The position numbers were made by a program, and so were the translations under genes. The notes under the pieces are model-generated. The model did not search any database. It saw only the letters and a list, made by a program, of their open reading frames with translations, and was not told where the DNA came from. A stretch of DNA of 11,440 nt from Desulfocapsa sp. Its GTDB lineage: Bacteria; Desulfobacterota; Desulfobulbia; Desulfobulbales; Desulfocapsaceae. Position 1 is the first letter of the stretch, and the number at the start of each line of letters is the position of its first letter. The DNA lies in the NCBI GenBank assembly GCA_029942265.1, contig JAOZTO010000042.1:1-11440 (forward strand). Direction: 5' to 3'. Of the stretch, positions 6,367-11,440 are shown in pieces.

Positions 6367-6663
6367 GTAATGTTCCTTGATACGGAATACAAAATTTTTA
6401 GATTGGATTCCAAAATACATAACAATCTGAAATATTTGACTTAGGCACGTAATCCACAATTTTGCAAAGGTTAATATTTTGTAGATTTGTCAATGGGCAA
6501 TATTTAAAATCATGAATCGCCCCTTATGGTCCTTTGTTATGAAAAGGTAACCGGCATTACGGCCGGTAGATCTCGTTGGCCCAATTATTGGACAACATTG
6601 GTTTCTGGGACAAGACCATAATCAAGAACATTGTTGTGATTAAAGGTATGGGCCGAAGACAGG

Positions 6664-6692
6664 TTGAAAATCTTTGGCCAAAGAGGTAATAT
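6664..6692 (+). promoter_or_regulatory. Candidate aldo/keto reductase promoter with 14-bp palindrome in the spacer
   Basis: TTGAAA (6664-6669) and TAATAT (6687-6692) are separated by 17 bases. The spacer contains the perfect palindrome TCTTTGGCCAAAGA at 6671-6684. A symmetric site between -35 and -10 is a typical place for a dimeric repressor or a MerR-type activator, although MerR-type spacers are usually 19 bases. The leader to the ATG at 6804 would be about 105 bases. Confidence 0.45.
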
Positions 6693-6803
6693 CAAAGACC
6701 ACGCAAAATCAAAATGAAACCTTATAACTTTGCAAGAATAATATTCCTTCATAGGGGCATCGATCAGAAGATCAACAATCTATCAGAAATTTAGGTGGGC
6801 GCT

Positions 6804-7787
6804 ATGGAATATCGGCTTTTGGGCAGTACAGGCATAAGGGTCTCTCAGCTTTGCATGGGAACGATGACTTTTGGCCGCGAAGCGGACAAGTCTACATCTG
6901 AAGCAATTTTCAAACGATGCCTGGATATCGGCCTCAACTTTTTTGACTGCGCGAATGTTTACGGTGACGGAGTGGCAGAAACCATTTTGGGGGAATTGGT
7001 AGCCGATCATCGCCAGCAGCTCATAGTCACTACAAAATGTGGTTCGCCGTTTGGATCTGAGATTAACTCTCAGGGCGGATCACGGCGTAATATTATAGCA
7101 TCCCTAGAGGCCAGCTTGAAGCGCCTCAAAACTGATTATGTTGATATCTATTTTCTACACAAATTCGATGATTATACGCCGTTAGAGGTGTCACTACGCG
7201 CTCTAAATGATTTGGTTGTACAGGGTAAGGTACGCTATATCGGTGTTAGTAACTTTACCGCCTGGCAAACCATGAAAGCCTGTGGGTTGACCGCCCAACA
7301 CGACTGGGCCCCGGTTGACTGTATCCAGCCCATGTACAATCTGGTTAAGCGCCAAGCGGAGGTGGAGATTTTACCAATGGCCAAGTCGGAAAACATCGGT
7401 GTTATTACGTATAATCCCATTGGGGCTGGACTGTTGGCCGGAAAATACGGCAAAGATCACACTGCGGGTGAAGGCAGGCTCACTACCGACGACACGTATC
7501 AGAAACGGTACCGTGAGAGTTGGATGTTTGACGCTGCAAAGCAGTTTTATGAGTTCGCTGTGAAGGAAGGGTACCACCCTGTCAGCTTAGCCGTGGCTTG
7601 GGTCAACAGGAACGAAGCAGTCACAGCACCTATTATAGGTGCCCGTAATGTCGAGCAACTCGAAGATTCCTTACGGTCTGTAGAAATCAACCTAACAGAT
7701 CAGCTCTATGATACCATATCGGAGATTACCCCTACCCCTCCGCTGGCAACGGATCGGTCGGAAAAACAAATTATGAAAAATAAATAA
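6804..7787 (+). CDS. Aldo/keto reductase
   Basis: The protein has 327 residues from the ATG at 6804, which has AGGTGG at 6793-6798 five bases upstream; the upstream GTG at 6795 lies inside that ribosome binding site and is rejected. The (beta/alpha)8 family motifs are complete: LGSTGIRVSQLCMGTMTFG at 6-24, NFFDCANVYGDG with D48 and Y53, K78 in VTTKCG, and H119 in YFLHKFDD, which together form the catalytic tetrad. SRRNIIASLEASLKRLKTDYVDIYFLH and VRYIGVSNF are typical, as is the C-terminal PIIGARNVEQLEDSL that binds NADPH. It should reduce aldehydes or ketones using NADPH in the cytoplasm. The substrate is unknown; the closest group by motif is the YajO/YghZ-like set. It is convergent with the MFS gene, 25 bp apart, and no terminator is evident between them. 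Confidence 0.92.
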   Translation: MEYRLLGSTGIRVSQLCMGTMTFGREADKSTSEAIFKRCLDIGLNFFDCANVYGDGVAETILGELVADHRQQLIVTTKCGSPFGSEINSQGGSRRNIIASLEASLKRLKTDYVDIYFLHKFDDYTPLEVSLRALNDLVVQGKVRYIGVSNFTAWQTMKACGLTAQHDWAPVDCIQPMYNLVKRQAEVEILPMAKSENIGVITYNPIGAGLLAGKYGKDHTAGEGRLTTDDTYQKRYRESWMFDAAKQFYEFAVKEGYHPVSLAVAWVNRNEAVTAPIIGARNVEQLEDSLRSVEINLTDQLYDTISEITPTPPLATDRSEKQIMKNK

Positions 7788-7812
7788 AGATATGATCCGT
7801 GTATAAAAGTTG

Positions 7813-9099
7813 TCAACCAACTTGGCGGCAATTGGTTTCGCGCGTAAAAAAGAGCAGCAGCAAAGAGAGCATCAACCACCCGATCATGAGAGAAAACCCA
7901 GCCCTATAAGCACCTGGATCATAATAGCGCACACCGCTGAGTATTTTTCCTTGCCATTTGCTATCGAGCACCCAGCCGACCAACGGCTGTAAAAGCATCG
8001 GCCCCATCATGACGCCCATGTTGATTGTACCGGAAACTGTTCCGGAAAGATGAACTGGAACCGATTCCTTGGCGAAAGCAAAGCTTATAATCATGCACCC
8101 GGAACCAAAACCCGCAATCAGCAGAGCGAAGCTCAAAGCGGTTATGGAAATGTCAGGAATCCAGAATGCAACGACCCACCCTGCCAGTGAAATCGTGCAA
8201 CCGACAATGTACAGTCGTTTGCGCCACCCGATACGGTCTGATAACCAGCCGAAAAACGGTCCTGCTACTGCCCAAGCTACAAGTACGGCCGATGTCAGTG
8301 CCGACGCTTTCGCCGTTGACAGACCATGATGGCTAACCAGAAAAGGAACGCCCCATAGACCGGAAAAGGTCAAAACACTTCCAACAATACCACCGGGAAT
8401 AAAGAACAGCAACAAAGCATTGCGGCTGTGGAAGACCTCGAAAATACCAGCAATTGTGTTCCGGCGCCAAGATCGGTTGCCGGTTCCAGGAACAGGCCGA
8501 AGGTCACAATAGCCTTTTTCATGGGGATAATCTCTGACAAAAAACCAGATGGCCGCAGCAATGAGAAATGTGAAAAAGGCCGACCCCAAAATGACCGTTT
8601 GCCAATTATACTGGTTCACCAATAGACGCAGGGGTGGGCCGGCACAGACCGCCCCAATGATTCCGAAAAATAGTGCAACCCCGGTAACCATTGCAAAATA
8701 GCGGTCCGGAAACCAATTATTGGCCACTTGGAGTAGACAGACAAAGGCTACCGCCACGGAACCACCGATAAGAAAACGCCCGGTACAGGCCCAAACAAAG
8801 CCGGGTCCCAGAGCAAAAACCAAGGTTCCGATGCCAGCTATGCAAGCTCCCAGGCTCAGCAGACGGCGTGGTCCCCAAAGATCAGCAATGATGCCAGTGG
8901 GAATTTGCATGGCCACGTAGCTGTAAAAATAAAACGCCGAAAGGTTTCCAAGAGCCGCCGCATTGATATCGAATTCGCGCATCAATTCAGTAGTCATGAC
9001 CGCTGGAGCCACACGTTGAAAAAATGCTATCAGGTAAAACAGAGCGCCCAGACCCCACACGAACCATGCCATGCGCAACGGAGGATAAGCGGTTTGCAT
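7813..9099 (-). CDS. Major facilitator superfamily transporter
   Basis: The protein has 428 residues with about twelve hydrophobic membrane segments, an inner-membrane secondary transporter. TM1 carries FFQRVAPAVM (R28), a pattern found in anion:cation symporter-type MFS members. The cytoplasmic loop between TM2 and TM3 has motif A, ADLWGPRR (D73, G76, R78-R79). The second half repeats it as GWLSDRIGWRKR at 284-294. A polar central loop at about 190-225 (RDYPHEKGYCDL to RRNTIAG) separates the two six-helix halves. The protein ends shortly after TM12, so the length is normal. The ATG at 9099 is preceded by AGGA about eleven bases upstream, a slightly long spacing; M10 is an alternative. The substrate cannot be named; organic acid or nitrate-like anions fit the subfamily pattern only loosely. 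It has its own TTGACA promoter. Confidence 0.9.
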   Translation of the reverse strand: MQTAYPPLRMAWFVWGLGALFYLIAFFQRVAPAVMTTELMREFDINAAALGNLSAFYFYSYVAMQIPTGIIADLWGPRRLLSLGACIAGIGTLVFALGPGFVWACTGRFLIGGSVAVAFVCLLQVANNWFPDRYFAMVTGVALFFGIIGAVCAGPPLRLLVNQYNWQTVILGSAFFTFLIAAAIWFFVRDYPHEKGYCDLRPVPGTGNRSWRRNTIAGIFEVFHSRNALLLFFIPGGIVGSVLTFSGLWGVPFLVSHHGLSTAKASALTSAVLVAWAVAGPFFGWLSDRIGWRKRLYIVGCTISLAGWVVAFWIPDISITALSFALLIAGFGSGCMIISFAFAKESVPVHLSGTVSGTINMGVMMGPMLLQPLVGWVLDSKWQGKILSGVRYYDPGAYRAGFSLMIGWLMLSLLLLFFTRETNCRQVG

Positions 9100-9143
9100 T
9101 GTACAATATTTCCTATCATTTGTTGATAAGCAAATAGCGCTGT

Positions 9144-9172
9144 ACCATAGATTCGCGCATAATCATTGTCAA
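9144..9172 (-). promoter_or_regulatory. Promoter of the MFS transporter gene
   Basis: On the minus strand a perfect TTGACA (9167-9172) and TATGGT (9144-9149) are spaced by exactly 17 bases. The start of transcription would be near 9137, giving a leader of about 38 bases. An imperfect inverted repeat, TTTGTT/AGCAAA at 9119-9134, lies just downstream and could be an operator. A 10-bp palindrome, ATTGTACAAT, covers 9098-9107 beside the start codon. Confidence 0.65.
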
Positions 9173-9756
9173 CCTGAATGGAAAATAGAATTTTGGCTTG
9201 AATTCTTCTCGGTTTATCCGCGGCCAATCAAAGTTGGGATTGCGGATTCGAAACAGGCCTAATGGATTAACGATTTTTTTACACGAATTGACTTTATTTC
9301 TACCCGGGAAATATTCGGGTCAGGTGGATTCGCTATCATTGGCCCTGGAATTTATGAAAATCAAATACGGAAAGCGAAGCAAGATTAGACTTTTTCGCTG
9401 GTGAGGTTAAGAACGGAGAGAAAGACGTTTTTTAACCGTAGAAGATCGATAACGCAAAATCACGACAGACGTATATATTTTGTTTATTCCACAATTAAAT
9501 TTTAGATAAGATGATTAATTTATTATATATTTGCACTATAATTGACCACAGCTCTATAAAAAAGAATCCCTTATTGCAGATTCCTTCCAGAAATCCAAAA
9601 TATTTCGTGCACCCTTAGTGATTCGACTCGGGGCCGATACGTGCCCAAGCACGAAACCTAAACAAAATAAATCGCTATAAAAGTATAGATTCGTCATGTG
9701 CAATATGTACGAAATCGCTTCGCTCTGCCTTTTATAAAAGGCATACGGTTTTCCAC
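9173..9756. other. Gene-poor interval between the MFS gene and the dehydrogenase locus
   Basis: No supported gene was found. Open frames at 9198-9404 (plus) and 9554-9769 (minus) are short, lack ribosome binding sites and match no family I recognise; the second also overlaps the dehydrogenase stop. The centre, 9420-9550, is strongly AT-rich. The main structure is the 18-bp palindrome near the right end. Confidence 0.55.
9726..9743. repeat. 18-bp perfect palindrome downstream of the dehydrogenase locus
   Basis: TGCCTTTTATAAAAGGCA is its own reverse complement and starts 13 bases past the dehydrogenase stop in the minus direction. As RNA it could form a stem of seven to eight pairs, but no U-run follows on the minus strand (the next bases are GAGCGAAGC), so it is not a standard intrinsic terminator. 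A protein-binding site is an alternative. Confidence 0.5.
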
Positions 9757-10554
9757 CTAATCGAGACAATTCTCGTCCCCGAATACGGCTTTCGCCGGTT
9801 CACTGATGCGGGGATCGTCATACTCTACATACTCACCGGACCATTCGCGGGGGGCATGCAGCGCCAACCAGGCAGCGGCCCTGGCGGGCACTGCCGGCGG
9901 TTCGAGATGGCCTCCTGTTTTGAGATCTTTAAAATACGCCACCTTCTCGGGCTTCATCCCGACCGATCCCTTTTCGCGAATCAGGGTTTGTAATTGTGTT
10001 TCCACCACTCCTGGGCGCAGCGCGATGACTGTCAAGTCCGGCTCTTCCTCAGCCACCACTCGCGTCAAATGGGTCAGCCCAGCCTTAGCTGCACAATAGG
10101 CGCTCCAGCCTCCAATGGGATTCACAGCCGCACCACTGCTGATGTTGACCACCCGCCCTCGGTTGCTTCGCAACGCCTGGGCGGAAGCCCGGAACATATA
10201 AAACGGCCCCAGCAAATTTATCTCGATATTTTCTCGCCATTGTTGGGGGTCTGCATCGGCCGCTGCCGAAATAGGCTCAAGCACACCCGCGTTGTTGACT
10301 AAGGCGTCCAAACGGCCAAAATATTCAAGCGTCTCCTCGACCCCTTTCCGACACTGCTCGTAATCCGCTACATCCAGAGTGAGGGATAGGGGTCTACCAC
10401 CTAGACGTTCCACATCCCTTTTAACCTCTGCCAGTGCCGCAGTGGATCGGGCGGCCATAACGACTCCACACCCGGTTTTTGCCAATCAGCGTGCTAACTC
10501 GGCACCAATCCCCTGTGAGGCGCCGGTAACCATTACTACACGCTTTTCATTCAT
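9757..10554 (-). pseudogene. Short-chain dehydrogenase/reductase interrupted by an in-frame TGA at codon 23
   Basis: From the ATG at 10554, preceded by AAGGAG seven bases upstream, the frame reads MNEKRVVMVTGASQGIGAEL then AR, then TGA at 10486-10488, then LAKTGCGVVMAARS without a frame change to TAG at 9757-9759. All parts of a classical SDR are present in one frame: TGASQGIG at 10-17, NNAG at 87-90, the structural Asn at 113, and the catalytic S140, Y153 and K157 (SAYCAAK). The total of 265 codons is normal for the family. At the TGA position SDRs usually have a variable hydrophobic or basic residue; a TGG-to-TGA or CGA-to-TGA change would explain it. The downstream part could start only at TTG 10485 or later and would lack the nucleotide-binding glycines, so it should be inactive. 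UGA recoding or a sequencing error remain alternatives. Confidence 0.8.
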
Positions 10555-10678
10555 GAAATCGCTCCTTTTTTGCAGACGCGGTACCATATGCCTGATCTTT
10601 ATGCTCTCTTGCCCTTCCTTCAGATTCGGTGGGACCTATTTGGTCCACACTGACGTGAACCTGAACAGCATCACTCAT
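10547..10678 (-). pseudogene. 43-codon ORF resembling a truncated OsmC-family N-terminus
   Basis: The ORF begins at the ATG at 10678 with GGGAG eight bases upstream and ends at TGA 10547-10549, overlapping the dehydrogenase ATG by eight bases. Residues 1-27 (MSDAVQVHVSVDQIGPTESE then GRAREHK) look like the start of OsmC-like proteins, where a similar strand is followed by a DRP-x-x-x-GG loop. Here that loop is missing, and the remaining 16 residues are unrelated and polar. The simplest reading is an internal deletion that joined an OsmC start to the dehydrogenase leader. The OsmC resemblance is from memory and moderate; a genuine small coupled protein is the alternative. Confidence 0.45.
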
Positions 10679-10733
10679 CTCATTCACTCCCGTTTTTTCA
10701 GGATTGGTCGGTCATAAAATTTTACAGCTAATT

Positions 10734-11440
10734 TCAATTTTTCAAAGTATCTGCAAGGAATTCCTTAAAACGTTTCCAGGAATTTTTATCCGCCTCTTCT
10801 TGATAACGGTTACCTCCAAAAACGGTAAAAGCATGTTGTGCCCCTCCGTAGGTGATCATTTCATGGACAACGCTGGCCGTCTCCAACTCTTTAGCCAAAT
10901 CAGCGAACTGGTCCATGGTAATCACTGAGTCCGCTGAACCGTGCATAATTAAAATTTTCCCACGGGTTTTGGTGTAATTTTGTCCATCCGGTGTCTTTAA
11001 GCCGCCATGAAAAGTGACAAAACCCTTCAGATCTGCACCGGATCGCGCCAATTCGAGCACTGCCGCGCCACCAAAACAATAGCCCATAGCAACGGCATTC
11101 TTAATATTGGCACCTTTATTCTTGGCTGTATCCAGAGATCCTTTCATTAAAGCTCGCATTTTCTCTCTGTTTTTATAGAGCTCACCCGTATGCTGACGTT
11201 TATCTTTCATTTCAGTGGGTCGTACACCGGCACCGAACAAATCCAAAGCAAAAACCGTATAACCCAGATCAGCAAGCATATTGGCGCGCTGGATTTCATA
11301 ATCTGTCAGCCCATCCCAGTCATGAATTAGCAGCACAAAAGGCGCTTGGTCAGATGGGCTGACGTAATATCCTTCATAAGATTGCCCATTGACCCGATAT
11401 GTCACCGAGGTGCCTGTGAGGCCAAATGCAACAGCAGGAA
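10734..11440 (-). CDS. Dienelactone hydrolase family protein, probably exported (5' end outside window)
   Basis: This alpha/beta-hydrolase has the dienelactone hydrolase pattern. Counting from the GTG at 11405, the nucleophile is C110 in GYCFGG, the acid D159 in HGSADSVI and the histidine H191 in GGAQHAF. LLIHDWDGLTDYE and FALDLFGAGVRPTE are also typical. Relatives hydrolyse lactone or ester bonds; the true substrate is rarely known. The frame remains open upstream of the GTG to the window edge and reads PAVAFGLTGTS immediately before it. That looks like the end of a signal peptide with cleavage after AFG or AVA, so the real start lies beyond 11440 and the protein is probably periplasmic. The GTG is therefore not taken as the start. 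It lies 55 bp upstream of the OsmC-like remnant on the same strand, so the three loci may once have formed an operon. Confidence 0.88.
   Translation of the reverse strand, partial: PAVAFGLTGTSVTYRVNGQSYEGYYVSPSDQAPFVLLIHDWDGLTDYEIQRANMLADLGYTVFALDLFGAGVRPTEMKDKRQHTGELYKNREKMRALMKGSLDTAKNKGANIKNAVAMGYCFGGAAVLELARSGADLKGFVTFHGGLKTPDGQNYTKTRGKILIMHGSADSVITMDQFADLAKELETASVVHEMITYGGAQHAFTVFGGNRYQEEADKNSWKRFKEFLADTLKN

Larger units (their letters stand above)
6000..6803. other. 800-bp gene-poor AT-rich interval
   Basis: No credible gene was found. The longest frames are short, lack ribosome binding sites and have unconvincing composition. Structures present: a hairpin with 7-bp stem TTTTTTC/GAAAAAA at 6022-6039 flanked by TCTG and CAGA and followed by five T; an 11-bp inverted repeat pair at 6129-6139 and 6356-6366; and the aldo/keto reductase promoter candidate at 6664-6692. 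A short open frame around 6570-6690 ends in RRQVENLWPKR but has no start signal. The interval may contain decayed genes or a small non-autonomous element. Confidence 0.6.

Noticed and set aside
9554..9769. 71-codon minus-strand frame past the dehydrogenase
   Set aside because: It overlaps the dehydrogenase stop, has no ribosome binding site and contains the 18-bp palindrome; no similarity recognised.
10486..10488. Selenocysteine insertion at the dehydrogenase TGA
   Set aside because: The codon lies in a non-catalytic helix after TGxxxGIG. The following 40 bases show no convincing stem with a SECIS-like loop; only a very short CC/GG pairing is visible.
1..11440. CRISPR array, tRNA, rRNA or complete insertion sequence
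   Set aside because: No regularly spaced direct repeats, cloverleaf with CCA-type end, rRNA signature or transposase motif was recognised on either strand by eye.

Overview
The window reads as a stretch of bacterial chromosome, probably from a Deltaproteobacterium/Desulfobacterota-like Gram-negative. That assignment is an inference from three things: a secreted FG-GAP/VCBS propeller protein with a GRGNYLRDG-type C-terminus, a YkgJ cysteine-cluster protein, and many small toxin-antitoxin-like cassettes between metabolic genes. No rRNA, tRNA, CRISPR array, integrase or complete insertion sequence was seen. Gene density is moderate, with two long gene-poor gaps and several degraded loci, so the window looks like a patchwork rather than a core-genome block.

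Left part (1-3849). The 3' end of a 5-oxoprolinase subunit C (pxpC) gene runs in from the left. It converges on a VapBC/FitAB-type module on the minus strand (RHH antitoxin, then PIN toxin); the stop codons of pxpC and the toxin share one TTAA. The antitoxin has a clear sigma70-type promoter that also fixes its start codon. Next on the minus strand are an exported seven-motif FG-GAP/VCBS protein and, upstream of it, a well-conserved L-threonine 3-dehydrogenase (tdh) with no kbl gene beside it.

Middle part (3850-5999). The tdh/DUF4160 intergenic region holds two divergent promoter candidates, each overlaid by its own inverted repeat. To the right lies a compact plus-strand operon: DUF4160, DUF2442, an AbiEii/MNT-like nucleotidyltransferase, and a 55-codon basic ORF with a near-perfect Shine-Dalgarno that overlaps the nucleotidyltransferase stop. 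This is the best candidate for an under-described toxin-antitoxin or defence cassette. It is followed by a YkgJ-family cysteine-cluster gene on the minus strand.

Right part (6000-11440). An 800-bp AT-rich gap carries an 11-bp inverted repeat pair about 240 bp from end to end. Then come an aldo/keto reductase, whose candidate promoter has a perfect 14-bp palindrome in its spacer, and a convergent MFS transporter with a TTGACA promoter. After another gap with an 18-bp perfect palindrome comes a minus-strand series: a dienelactone hydrolase-family protein (5' end outside the window, signal-peptide-like tail visible), a 43-codon ORF resembling the beginning of an OsmC-family gene, and a short-chain dehydrogenase interrupted by an in-frame TGA at codon 23. 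The last two look like a decaying operon.
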